Assembly (NCBI RefSeq): GCF_000024005.1
Contig: NC_013132.1
Span: forward strand, 8,674,001-8,738,000
Direction of reading: 5' to 3'
Length of the DNA: 64,000 nucleotides
Source of the DNA: Chitinophaga pinensis DSM 2588
GTDB lineage: Bacteria > Bacteroidota > Bacteroidia > Chitinophagales > Chitinophagaceae
Under the pieces are notes generated by a model. That model did not search any database, was not told the origin of the DNA, and was given only the letters and a program-made list of their open reading frames with translations. Position 1 is the first letter of the stretch, and each line of letters opens with the position of its first letter. Both the position numbers and the translations under genes were made by a program. Positions 54,165 through 63,008 of this stretch are shown one piece after another.

Positions 54165-54506
54165 TTAGCTATATAAGTCGTCGTCATTTCTACGGAAGTA
54201 GATCTTATCTTCCAGGAATTCCATGGTTGCCTGAATAGCAGGATTTGCCATTCTTTCATAGAAACGGGAGATTTCGATCTGCTCTTTGTTCTCATGCACT
54301 TCCTCCAGGTTATCTGTGTGGCTGGCAAATTCTTCCAGCTTGGAGTGCAGTTCTTCCTTCACAGATATGTTGATCTGGTTGGCGCGTTTAGCGATAACTG
54401 CAATAGACTCATACAGGTTGCCAGTTTTGCTCTTAATCTCGGTGGTGTTTTTTGTTTCAACCATCGGATTGATGCTGCTGGTGAGACCTCTTTTTATTTT
54501 GCTCAT
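54165..54506 (-). CDS. rpoZ: DNA-directed RNA polymerase subunit omega
   Basis: Small RNA polymerase subunit that helps beta' fold and bind ppGpp in other bacteria. The 113-residue protein has TGNLYESIAVIAKRANQI, the omega helix core, in Bacteroidota-type form, with an acidic C-terminal extension (RRNDDDLYS). Location between bamD and coaBC matches the usual gene order in this phylum. Confidence 0.85.
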   Translation of the reverse strand: MSKIKRGLTSSINPMVETKNTTEIKSKTGNLYESIAVIAKRANQINISVKEELHSKLEEFASHTDNLEEVHENKEQIEISRFYERMANPAIQATMEFLEDKIYFRRNDDDLYS

Positions 54507-54529
54507 TCTCCAGGGAATTATTGTGATTA

Positions 54530-55438
54530 TTAATTGTTTTTAGATTCCGTACCCGGCTGGGTATCTTTTTCTGCCTTATTCACCGCTTTTTTGGCCTTCT
54601 TCTCTTCTTTTTTGCTACGGTCGGGCTTGTTGTAGCTATCGATCGTCTTAATATTACTCTGCGCTAAGGTATAATATTTTTCGGCATCTCCTTTCAGTTT
54701 GCTGGCGTTGTAGTGGTCAGCAAAGTCCAGGTACTCACTCAGCACATCCTCATAACGCTCTTTCTGCTTTTCCCATACGCTGTTTTTGGCGTAGTTATAA
54801 TAAGCCTTGATTGCCATATACTTATAAGAATCGCTCTTATCAGAATCCGGGAAATTACGCATCAGGCTTTTGAAGGTGATGGCAGCCGCCTGGTAGTGGC
54901 CCAGGTTATAATATAATTCGGCGTTGTTGTATTCTTTCTTTTCCAGTTTCCTGCGGGACAGTTCGATCACCAGGTTAGCCTCAGGTACTTTATCAGACGT
55001 AGGATAGTTGTTGATAAAGGTCTGCATGGCAGCGATCGCCTTCTGCGTATTGGTCTGGTCCAGTGCTACCTTAGGAGATTGTTTGTAATAGCAATAAGCC
55101 TGCATGTAGTCCATTTCGGTCGCGCGCGGACTGTTAGGGAAGTTATCCAGGTAGTTTTTGAAGTAGAAACCTGCCTGCACATAATCCTTCATTTTGTAGG
55201 AACAGTAGCAGTAGTTATAGTACATAGGCTCGTACTTGTCGGTTCCTTTGTATACCTGGAATAAAGATTCATACAATGTCTGAGCAGTCATGTATTTTTT
55301 CTTCGCATACAGTTTATCGGCGTACGCAAGCTTCGCTTCGTAATCCTTACTTTTTTCAATTCTGCGCAGCTCGGTATTACAGGACACCGCAGCTGTGGCC
55401 GCTACAAAGAGACAAATGTATAAAACTAATTTCCGCAT
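54530..55438 (-). CDS. bamD: outer membrane protein assembly factor BamD
   Basis: Lipoprotein of the BAM complex that inserts beta-barrel proteins into the outer membrane. The 302-residue protein starts MRKLVLYICLFVAATAAVSC, with a lipobox Cys, followed by TPR repeats (YADKLYAKKKYMTAQTLYES, YYKQSPKVAL, NNAELYYNLGHYQAA) and a long charged C-terminal tail rich in Lys/Glu. The true start is the ATG at 55436-55438; TTG upstream is inside the -7 box. It heads the bamD-rpoZ-coaBC-porD gene run. Confidence 0.92.
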   Translation of the reverse strand: MRKLVLYICLFVAATAAVSCNTELRRIEKSKDYEAKLAYADKLYAKKKYMTAQTLYESLFQVYKGTDKYEPMYYNYCYCSYKMKDYVQAGFYFKNYLDNFPNSPRATEMDYMQAYCYYKQSPKVALDQTNTQKAIAAMQTFINNYPTSDKVPEANLVIELSRRKLEKKEYNNAELYYNLGHYQAAAITFKSLMRNFPDSDKSDSYKYMAIKAYYNYAKNSVWEKQKERYEDVLSEYLDFADHYNASKLKGDAEKYYTLAQSNIKTIDSYNKPDRSKKEEKKAKKAVNKAEKDTQPGTESKNN

Positions 55439-56225
55439 AAAAGAGGGCAAAGTTAAGAATTAAATGTAAATGTAAGGTAGGGCAGGAATTGAAGCTGTTA
55501 AAATTTTGTAAAAGCGGGGGATCCGGCAACCGGATTTGCCATTTTTTTCCACTAGAAACGCGCTTTTCCACATTTTACCACCGAAAGGCCATTTTTGAGG
55601 AACTGCCGGTTAAAATCATGATCTGTCCCCTCGTTTATGAGTGCTTCGCTGTCCCTCTGGTATGCTTTATCCTTCATTGATCCTTCATTACGGAGCGAAA
55701 GATCAACGAAGCATAAGTATTATCTGACTACTATCAGATCAGGAGTAAAGCAGGATATTACCACCCCATTAGTGGTACTCCGGACTTCCTCTCTCCCTTT
55801 TTCCACCTCGGTAGACCCTGGAGGTGAATTTAGCAAAGCCCTGCAAAAACTACACAAAAAAGTTACCTACATGCCATTTAAACAGTGTTAACCGCACTGC
55901 TACGTGAATGTGAAAAGTTCGAAAATGTGAATAACTGATGTTAAATATGGGCGAAATACGTAGAACTACGTGCTGGTGGAGCCTATTGAGACTTTGAATA
56001 TCCTATGTAATTACGGTTATAAACACAAAATGCACATTTATTCACACAATATATACACGTTACTAACATTAACCCACCATCAATGCATAATAAATGCCAT
56101 GCGACTCAATATAATAGGCAAAATATTGCTGTGGAAAAAATTTATATTTCTTTTTATCGTTAGAGAGTGGGAAAAAGTGTTATTTTGTGTTAGAAAATGT
56201 TTTTCAAGGACTTTCGCCCCCAATT
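55439..56225. other. 787-bp divergent spacer between bamD and mraZ
   Basis: No convincing gene. It holds the bamD promoter, a terminator-like hairpin ATCCGG-CAA-CCGGAT (55521-55535) followed by TTTGCCATTTTTTTCC, an inverted repeat CTTCATTGATC/GATCAACGAAG (55672-55682 and 55701-55711, one mismatch), and an AT-rich stretch ahead of mraZ with one GTGGGA (56167-56172), the unit bound by MraZ in other bacteria. Several short ORFs are not believable as genes. Confidence 0.5.
55448..55455 (-). promoter_or_regulatory. -7 promoter box of bamD
   Basis: TAACTTTG on the minus strand, 9 nt before the bamD ATG, is a full TAnnTTTG match. It implies a leader of only a few bases. Confidence 0.5.
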
Positions 56226-56693
56226 ATGACAGGCTTTCTCGGTGAATATGAGGCTACGTTGGATGCAAAAGGTCGCTTTCTACTCCCGGCAGGCTTCAAA
56301 AAGCAACTGGCAGAAAGCGCAGGAGAGCAGTTTGTCATCAACAGGGGTTTTGAAAAATGTTTGTCTTTGTATCCCATGAGTGAATGGCAGCCAATTTTTG
56401 AGAAGATCAGTAAGTTAAACGACTTCGATCCGAAAGTTAGAGAATTCAGGCGCTACTTTTTAAATGGGGCAACAATATGTGAACTGGATAGCGCGGGGAG
56501 ATTATTAGTACCAAAAAACTTAATGGCCTACGCCTCACTTGAGAAAGACATTGTGCTGGCTGCGGCGACAAATAAGATTGAAATCTGGGATAAAGGTAAG
56601 TACCAGGAGTTCTTTGAAAATTTCTCACCAGGAGCATTTAGCGACCTGGCCCAGCAAGTAATGGGAGGCGGGGATAATAATATTTCGATTTAA
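56226..56693 (+). CDS. mraZ: division/cell wall cluster transcriptional repressor MraZ
   Basis: DNA-binding protein that usually represses the dcw cluster it heads. The 155-residue protein opens FLGEYEATLDAKGRFLLPAG, a typical MraZ AbrB-like half, and has the second DSAGRLLVPKNL half, each with the conserved D..GR..LP pattern. Start ATG 56226 is chosen over the upstream 56187 because the family begins at MTGFLGEYE. It reads into rsmH with an 8-bp gap. Confidence 0.95.
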   Translation: MTGFLGEYEATLDAKGRFLLPAGFKKQLAESAGEQFVINRGFEKCLSLYPMSEWQPIFEKISKLNDFDPKVREFRRYFLNGATICELDSAGRLLVPKNLMAYASLEKDIVLAAATNKIEIWDKGKYQEFFENFSPGAFSDLAQQVMGGGDNNISI

Positions 56694-56701
56694 TTGATAG
56701 T

Positions 56702-57610
56702 ATGGAAGAAGCTTCAGCATATCATCTGCCCGTATTACTGCAGGAAGTGATTACTAACCTGCAGATACAACCTGACGGTGTATATGTAGACGCCACTTTT
56801 GGTGGCGGGGGCCACTCCAGGGCAATCCTGGAAAAGCTAAATGAGAATGGCAGACTGATCGTGTTTGATCAGGACGAAGACGCCTACAATAACCGGATAG
56901 ACGACCCAAGGGTCACCTTCGTTCAGCAGAACTTCCGGCACCTGCAGCGCTTCCTCCGGTTATACAAGTCTGTACCGGTAGACGGTATCCTCGCTGACCT
57001 GGGAGTATCCTCCTGGCAGTTCGATACCGCTGAAAGAGGATTCAGTACCCGTTTCGACGGAGATCTGGATATGCGGATGGATAAACGCAATGCGCTGACC
57101 GCCGCTTCTCTCCTCCAGTCCTCTACCGAAAAAGAACTGCACCTGCTCTTTCAGAATTACGGAGAAGTAACAAACGCCCGTACACTCGCAAAGACCATCG
57201 TGCAGGAACGCAAGGCAAGACCAATGCGTACGATAAACGAATTCAAATCTGTAATTCAGCCGATAGTAAAAGGCAATCCGCAGAAATACCTGGCACAGGT
57301 TTTCCAGGCACTGCGAATTGTTGTAAATGATGAATTTGGTGCCCTGAAAGATATGCTGAATCAGTCAGCGGAAGTGTTAAAACCCGGTGGAAAACTGGCA
57401 ATTATCACCTTTCACTCTCTGGAAGACAGGCTGGTGAAAAATTTCATGAAAACGGGACAATTTGAAGCACAGGAAGACACGTTCTCTTACGAAACACCTC
57501 CTAAATTATTCAGGTTAGTCACCAAAAAGCCGGTTACAGCAAGCCCCGAAGAGCTGAAGCGCAATACAAGGTCCCGAAGTGCAAAACTGAGGGTAGCCGA
57601 AAAAATATAA
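56702..57610 (+). CDS. rsmH: 16S rRNA (cytosine(1402)-N(4))-methyltransferase RsmH
   Basis: Adds the N4-methyl group to C1402 of 16S rRNA, the same base that RsmI (left edge of the window) 2'-O-methylates. The 302-residue protein has YVDATFGGGGHSRAIL, ILADLGVSSWQFD, RGFSTRFDGDLDMRMD, RIVVNDEFGALK, and FHSLEDRLVKNF. It is the second gene of the dcw cluster as in most bacteria. Confidence 0.97.
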   Translation: MEEASAYHLPVLLQEVITNLQIQPDGVYVDATFGGGGHSRAILEKLNENGRLIVFDQDEDAYNNRIDDPRVTFVQQNFRHLQRFLRLYKSVPVDGILADLGVSSWQFDTAERGFSTRFDGDLDMRMDKRNALTAASLLQSSTEKELHLLFQNYGEVTNARTLAKTIVQERKARPMRTINEFKSVIQPIVKGNPQKYLAQVFQALRIVVNDEFGALKDMLNQSAEVLKPGGKLAIITFHSLEDRLVKNFMKTGQFEAQEDTFSYETPPKLFRLVTKKPVTASPEELKRNTRSRSAKLRVAEKI

Positions 57611-57687
57611 ACTGATTATGAATCCGCTATGCCAATGTGCTTGTCACCCGACAGGTAACATTGGCTTAGCAGCATAAATGATATAAC

Positions 57688-58071
57688 GTGTTGCAGGAAC
57701 AAGAAGAATACATATCAGCCGAAGAAGAAACCCCGGAAGAACAACCGGAACTATCGGAACAACCGGAACACAAGAGAGAATGGCGCCTCCGTATTAACTA
57801 CAGGGCGATCACACAAAACATGCCTTTCATACTGTTCCTGTCCGCACTCGCCCTGATATATATTGCCAACAGTCATCTTGCAGAAAAAAAGATAAGACGT
57901 ATCAATACGCTTGGAAGGGAAATCAAAGAACTAAAATGGGAGTACCTGAACGTTAAAAGTGATTTGATGTTCCAGAGCAAAATGAGCGAAGTAAGCAAAG
58001 CAGTCGATCCCCTCGGATTAAAACCGCTAAGCTCTCCGCCACAAAAAATTGAACTGGAGAAAAAGGAATAA
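57688..58071 (+). CDS. ftsL: FtsL-like cell division protein
   Basis: Small bitopic division protein, 127 residues with a GTG start at 57688. Acidic cytoplasmic tail (EEETPEEQPELSEQPEHKRE), one membrane helix (MPFILFLSALALIYIANSH) and a coiled-coil periplasmic part (LGREIKELKWEYLNVKS). Sequence identity in FtsL is low, but the position between rsmH and ftsI, topology and length fit the Bacteroidota FtsL-like family. Confidence 0.82.
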   Translation: MLQEQEEYISAEEETPEEQPELSEQPEHKREWRLRINYRAITQNMPFILFLSALALIYIANSHLAEKKIRRINTLGREIKELKWEYLNVKSDLMFQSKMSEVSKAVDPLGLKPLSSPPQKIELEKKE

Positions 58072-58092
58072 ACCTTTTTAACATAACAAACA

Positions 58093-60198
58093 GTGGAAGT
58101 AAAGAAAGACATATTGTGGCGTGTGTATCTGTGCTTTATCGGCATGGGACTGTTTGGTGTGGCAATCCTGGTAAAAATATTCCTGGTACAGAATATCGAA
58201 GGTAACTACTGGCGCAGTATGGCAGATAGCCTGCATACCCGCTACGTTTCCCTCGAGGCAGACAGGGGTACTATATATTCTGAAGAAGGCCGTATGCTTT
58301 CCACATCCATTCCTTATTTCAATTTAAGGGTGGATTTTGCTGCTGATGGCCTGAGAGAAAAAAATGGTAAAAGATTCACGGATAATGTTGATTCCCTGGC
58401 GCTTTGCCTCTCTCAGCTCTTCAAAGATCATACGCAGAAAGAATATAAGAATATCCTGAGAGAAGGGTACCAGCGTAAAGACAGATACTTCCTCCTCAAA
58501 AGAGACGTACTGTTCGTACAATATCAGGCAGTCCGCAACTTCCCGATGTTCAGACTCGGAAAAAACAAAGGCGGCCTGATCGCAGAAACGAAAAACAAAC
58601 GTATTAACCCCTTCAAACTATTGGCTAACCGCACAATAGGATTGTCCAGGGAAAATGCACAGAACGTAGGTCTCGAAAGGACCTACGATAACTTTTTAAA
58701 AGGCGTCACCGGTAAAAGACTGATGCGCCGTATCGCCGGTGGAACATTTGTTCCCGTGGAAGGATACGATATCGAACCAGAAAACGGCCGCGATATCATC
58801 ACCACCATCGACGTGAATATGCAGGACATTGCTGAAACAGCCCTCATGAATATGATGGTCAGCAATGAAGCACAACATGGCACCTGCATCCTCATGGAAG
58901 TGAAAACCGGAAAGATAAAAGCGATTGCCAACTTAGGACGTCAGCCTGATGGCAGCTACTGGGAGGATATGAACTATGCCCTCCAGGTAGGTGAACCAGG
59001 CTCCACTTTCAAACTGGCTACCGTAATCGCTGCCCTGGATGACCAGTACGTCTCCATGAACGATCAGGTAAACCTGAATGAAGGACGCCTCCAGATAGGT
59101 AAAAGAACTGTTTTTGATTCTGAGCCTCACCCGGGACAAACAAACGTCAGCATCAAACATGCTTTCGAACTGAGTTCCAACGTGGGGATGGCCCAGCTGG
59201 CCATGCGGTGTTACGCAAAAAAGCCCAATGAATTTGTGGCACACCTGCGTAAACTGAACCTCGATAAAGCCACCGGCATCGATCTCGTTGGGGAAGGTAA
59301 ACCGGTGATCAAAAGCACTAAGTCTAAAACCTGGAGCGCTACCAGCTTACCCTGGATGTCCTTCGGTTATGAAGTGCTGGTAAGTCCGCTGCAGACCTGT
59401 ATGCTGTATAACGCAGTCGCCAACAACGGTAAAATGATGAAGCCTTACCTCGTAAACTCCATCATGGAATACGGTCAGCCGGTAAAAGACTACGATCCGG
59501 AAGTAGTAATGGACAGTATCTGTTCGCAGAACACCTTACGACAGGTGAAAGCCATGCTCGAAGGCGTAGTAACAAATGGTACAGGCCGCGCACTCTGGAC
59601 GCCTTACTACAAGCTCGCCGGTAAAACGGGTACCGCGCTGGTAGCAAACGGTAAAGATGGCTACAAAGAAAAGATCTACCAGTCCTCCTTCGCCGGCTAC
59701 TTCCCTGCTAACGATCCACAGTTCACCTGTGTAGTCGTGATCAAGAACAAAGCCAATGCGGTAAAGTTCTATGGAGGTGCAGTAGCAGGACCCGTATTCC
59801 GCGAAGTGGCAGATAAACTGTACGCCATCGCACTGGAAAAACAAAGACCCATGCGCGCCGCTGTTGCAATAGATACATTGCTGGCGTTTAAAACCGGACA
59901 GGGACGCGAATGGAAAACCATATTGAACACACTAGATCTGCCCATGCAGGGCGCTGTAGGAAACAGCAACTGGGTAAGTCCCAGGGTGAATGGTAAGAAG
60001 ATCACCTTCGCTGCCGTTAAACAGGCAAAAGGTGGAGTACCGGATGTAACGGGGATGGGACTGAAAGATGCGCTGTATCTGCTGGAGAATGCAGGAATGC
60101 GTGTGATCGTCAGAGGCGCCGGAAAAGTGACTAACCAGTCAATACCAGGTGGCTCCTTATTGGAAAGAAACCAGACTATCGTAATAGAACTGAGCTAA
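58093..60198 (+). CDS. ftsI: penicillin-binding protein 3 / FtsI-type transpeptidase with PASTA domain
   Basis: Septal peptidoglycan transpeptidase, 701 residues from a GTG start. One N-terminal membrane helix, a pedestal domain, then the catalytic domain with SxxK in GEPGSTFKLA, SxN in LSSNVGMAQL and KTGTA, and a C-terminal PASTA domain (about 640-701; GVPDVTGMGLKDALYLLENA). The PASTA domain is common in Bacteroidota FtsI. The next gene murE starts 6 bp after its stop. Confidence 0.94.
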   Translation: MEVKKDILWRVYLCFIGMGLFGVAILVKIFLVQNIEGNYWRSMADSLHTRYVSLEADRGTIYSEEGRMLSTSIPYFNLRVDFAADGLREKNGKRFTDNVDSLALCLSQLFKDHTQKEYKNILREGYQRKDRYFLLKRDVLFVQYQAVRNFPMFRLGKNKGGLIAETKNKRINPFKLLANRTIGLSRENAQNVGLERTYDNFLKGVTGKRLMRRIAGGTFVPVEGYDIEPENGRDIITTIDVNMQDIAETALMNMMVSNEAQHGTCILMEVKTGKIKAIANLGRQPDGSYWEDMNYALQVGEPGSTFKLATVIAALDDQYVSMNDQVNLNEGRLQIGKRTVFDSEPHPGQTNVSIKHAFELSSNVGMAQLAMRCYAKKPNEFVAHLRKLNLDKATGIDLVGEGKPVIKSTKSKTWSATSLPWMSFGYEVLVSPLQTCMLYNAVANNGKMMKPYLVNSIMEYGQPVKDYDPEVVMDSICSQNTLRQVKAMLEGVVTNGTGRALWTPYYKLAGKTGTALVANGKDGYKEKIYQSSFAGYFPANDPQFTCVVVIKNKANAVKFYGGAVAGPVFREVADKLYAIALEKQRPMRAAVAIDTLLAFKTGQGREWKTILNTLDLPMQGAVGNSNWVSPRVNGKKITFAAVKQAKGGVPDVTGMGLKDALYLLENAGMRVIVRGAGKVTNQSIPGGSLLERNQTIVIELS

Positions 60199-60204
60199 AA
60201 GAGC

Positions 60205-61674
60205 ATGATGAAGACGCTGCGAGACATATTATACAATGTGAGCATCCGCGAAGTACACGGTAGTACAGACACTGCTGTGAATTCGCTGAGCATCGATTCC
60301 CGGGCAGTTACCCAGGGAGGCGCATTTATCGCCATCAAAGGCGTACATGCGGATGGTCACCTGTTTATTGACAAGGCAATCGCACAGGGAGCAGCAGTCA
60401 TCATTTGTGAAGAATTGCCGCAAAGCCTGGCTGATGACCTTACCTACGTACTGGTCAACAGCAGCGCAACTGCCGCCGGCGTAATTGCTGGTAACTATTA
60501 CGATAATCCGTCTCATAAACTGAAACTGGTCGGCGTAACCGGTACCAATGGTAAAACAACCATCGCTACCCTCCTGTTCCGCCTGTTCAGTAAACTGCGT
60601 TTCCACTGCGGACTGCTGTCTACTGTACAAAACCAGATCGGTGATAAGGTCGTACCAGCCACACATACCACTCCTGATGCAATCCACCTGAATGCTTTAC
60701 TGGCAGATATGGTGGATGAAGGCTGTGAATATGTGTTTATGGAAGTCAGTTCACATGCGGTGCATCAGCAACGTATCGCCGGACTGAAATTCGCCGGTGG
60801 TATTTTCAGCAACATCACTCATGATCACCTGGATTACCACAAGACCTTCGACGAGTATATCAAGGTGAAAAAAGCGTTCTTCGACGGACTGCCAACAACC
60901 GCCTTCGCACTCACCAACCTGGATGACAAGCGGGGAAATGTAATGCTGCAGAACACCAGGGCGAAGAAACAGTCATACAGCCTCAAAACAGTGGCCGACT
61001 TCAAGGGCAAAATCCTGGAGAACAACCTGACAGGGCTGATCATGACAGTGAATGAAAAGGAAGTACACTTCCGCCTGATCGGAGAATTCAATGCATACAA
61101 CCTGCTGGCAGTATATGGAACAGCCATACTGCTGGGACAGGATAAAGACGAAGTACTGCAGGCGCTCAGCGATCTGTCAGGTGCAGAAGGAAGATTTGAT
61201 TACATCACCTCTGCTAAAGACAGGATCATCGGTATTGTGGACTATGCACATACGCCTGATGCACTGCTGAATGTACTCGCTACCATTAAAAACCTGCGTA
61301 AAGGCAACGAACAGGTAATCACAGTGGTAGGCTGCGGTGGCGACCGCGATACGGCGAAACGCCCTGTAATGGCAGCAGCAGCTACTGAACACAGCGATAA
61401 AGTGATCCTGACGTCTGACAATCCGCGCTCGGAAGATCCCGTAGCCATCATTCAACAGATGGAAGCAGGTATACCGGTGCATCAGAAAAGAAAGGCACTA
61501 TCTATCACAGATAGAAAAGAAGCCATCAAAACAGCCATCAGCCTCGCCAATCCGGATGATATCATCCTGATAGCCGGCAAAGGCCACGAGAAATACCAGG
61601 AGATCCAGGGCGTAAAACACCCCTTCGACGATAAAAAGGTATTGCTTGAGATGCTGGAACTAATGGGGAAATAA
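60205..61674 (+). CDS. murE: UDP-N-acetylmuramoyl-L-alanyl-D-glutamate--2,6-diaminopimelate ligase
   Basis: Adds meso-diaminopimelate to the peptidoglycan stem peptide. The 489-residue protein has the N-terminal UDP-binding domain (VNSLSIDSRAV), the ATP loop VTGTNGKTTIATLLF, EVSSHAVHQQRIAG, the central NITHDHLDYH, and the C-terminal DNPRSEDP motif, which in MurE marks meso-Dap rather than lysine as substrate. It is in the dcw order after ftsI. Confidence 0.96.
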   Translation: MMKTLRDILYNVSIREVHGSTDTAVNSLSIDSRAVTQGGAFIAIKGVHADGHLFIDKAIAQGAAVIICEELPQSLADDLTYVLVNSSATAAGVIAGNYYDNPSHKLKLVGVTGTNGKTTIATLLFRLFSKLRFHCGLLSTVQNQIGDKVVPATHTTPDAIHLNALLADMVDEGCEYVFMEVSSHAVHQQRIAGLKFAGGIFSNITHDHLDYHKTFDEYIKVKKAFFDGLPTTAFALTNLDDKRGNVMLQNTRAKKQSYSLKTVADFKGKILENNLTGLIMTVNEKEVHFRLIGEFNAYNLLAVYGTAILLGQDKDEVLQALSDLSGAEGRFDYITSAKDRIIGIVDYAHTPDALLNVLATIKNLRKGNEQVITVVGCGGDRDTAKRPVMAAAATEHSDKVILTSDNPRSEDPVAIIQQMEAGIPVHQKRKALSITDRKEAIKTAISLANPDDIILIAGKGHEKYQEIQGVKHPFDDKKVLLEMLELMGK

Positions 61675-61755
61675 CGAGAACTGACAACTGAGACAACTAA
61701 CTAACTACACCTGTAAGTAACGACTACAGGCTATTGACCGAGACTAACTAACGAT

Positions 61756-63006
61756 ATGCTATATTACTTATTTAACTATCTCAAATCATTAAACTTCAGC
61801 GGCAGCGGGATGTTTCAATTCATCACGTTCCGGGTGACCATGGCATTGCTGCTGTCGTTAGCGATTTCCCTGTTATTAGGTAAACGCATTGTGAAGTATC
61901 TCCAGCGTAAACAGATCGGTGAAACCATCCGTGATCTGGGACTGGCAGGAGAAAATTCCAAAAAAGGTACCCCTACCATGGGCGGTCTCATCATCCTTTC
62001 TTCCATCCTCATTCCTACCCTGCTGTTTGCACAGATCAAAACAGTGTATATCTGGCTGATGCTGCTCTGTACAGTATGGTTAGGACTGATCGGTTTCCTG
62101 GATGATTATATTAAAGTCTTCAGGAAAAATAAAGAAGGACTTGCAGGTAAGTTTAAAGTGCTCGGACAGATAGGTCTGGGCATCATCATAGGTAGCACAC
62201 TGTATTTCAACGATAACGTAGTGATCTCCCGTGAGATCATCGGCGGTAAAAAACTCGCACCGTATGAAAGAACAGTGAACCACCAGGAAAGGGTTACAAA
62301 AGATGGACACAGATTTGCAGATGTAAAAACGCCGATCACCACCATCCCTTTTGTAAAGAATCATGAGTTCAACTATGCCAAACTGATCTCCTGGATGGGA
62401 CCAGGCGCTGAAAAATATACATTCATCCTCTACATCCTGATCGTGATTGTGATTATCACGGCAGTGTCTAACGGGGCCAACCTGACAGACGGACTGGATG
62501 GACTGGCAACAGGCGTATCCGCAGTAATAGGCGTGTGTCTTGGCGTCTTCGCCTATGTATCGGGTAACATACAGTTTGCCGAGTATCTGAACATTATGTA
62601 CATCCCCAACCTGGGTGAACTGTCCATCTTCATTGCGGCCTTCGTAGGTGCATGTGTGGGCTTCCTCTGGTACAACGCTTATCCGGCGCAGGTATTCATG
62701 GGTGATACCGGAAGTCTTGCACTGGGTGGTATAATTGCTTCTATCGCGATTATCGTGAGAAAAGAGCTCCTGATCCCGATCTTCTGCGGTGTGTTCCTGA
62801 TAGAAAACCTCAGCGTGGTGCTGCAGGTCTCCTACTTCAAATACACCAAGAAAAAGTATGGCGAAGGCCGGCGCATTTTTAAGATGTCTCCGCTGCACCA
62901 TCACTATCAGAAACTGGGATATCATGAAAGTAAAATTGCGGTAAGATTCTGGATCGTGACCATCATCTGCGCAGCAGTATCAATAGCAACGTTAAAAATG
63001 AGATAA
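61756..63006 (+). CDS. mraY: phospho-N-acetylmuramoyl-pentapeptide-transferase
   Basis: Multi-pass inner-membrane enzyme that makes lipid I from UDP-MurNAc-pentapeptide and undecaprenyl phosphate. The 416-residue protein has about ten hydrophobic segments and the motifs [28 protein letters not shown], and [12 protein letters not shown] with the conserved Asp residues; PLHHHYQ lies near the end. A loop of about 60 residues ([16 protein letters not shown] to the conserved NGANLTDG) is longer than in E. coli, as usual in Bacteroidota. murD starts 2 bp after the stop. Confidence 0.96.
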   Translation: MLYYLFNYLKSLNFSGSGMFQFITFRVTMALLLSLAISLLLGKRIVKYLQRKQIGETIRDLGLAGENSKKGTPTMGGLIILSSILIPTLLFAQIKTVYIWLMLLCTVWLGLIGFLDDYIKVFRKNKEGLAGKFKVLGQIGLGIIIGSTLYFNDNVVISREIIGGKKLAPYERTVNHQERVTKDGHRFADVKTPITTIPFVKNHEFNYAKLISWMGPGAEKYTFILYILIVIVIITAVSNGANLTDGLDGLATGVSAVIGVCLGVFAYVSGNIQFAEYLNIMYIPNLGELSIFIAAFVGACVGFLWYNAYPAQVFMGDTGSLALGGIIASIAIIVRKELLIPIFCGVFLIENLSVVLQVSYFKYTKKKYGEGRRIFKMSPLHHHYQKLGYHESKIAVRFWIVTIICAAVSIATLKMR

Positions 63007-63008
63007 AC

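Noticed and set aside
62080..62925. 281-codon ORF antisense to mraY
   Set aside because: Shadow of mraY; mraY motifs are intact and the antisense product is His/Asp-rich by mirror of membrane codons.
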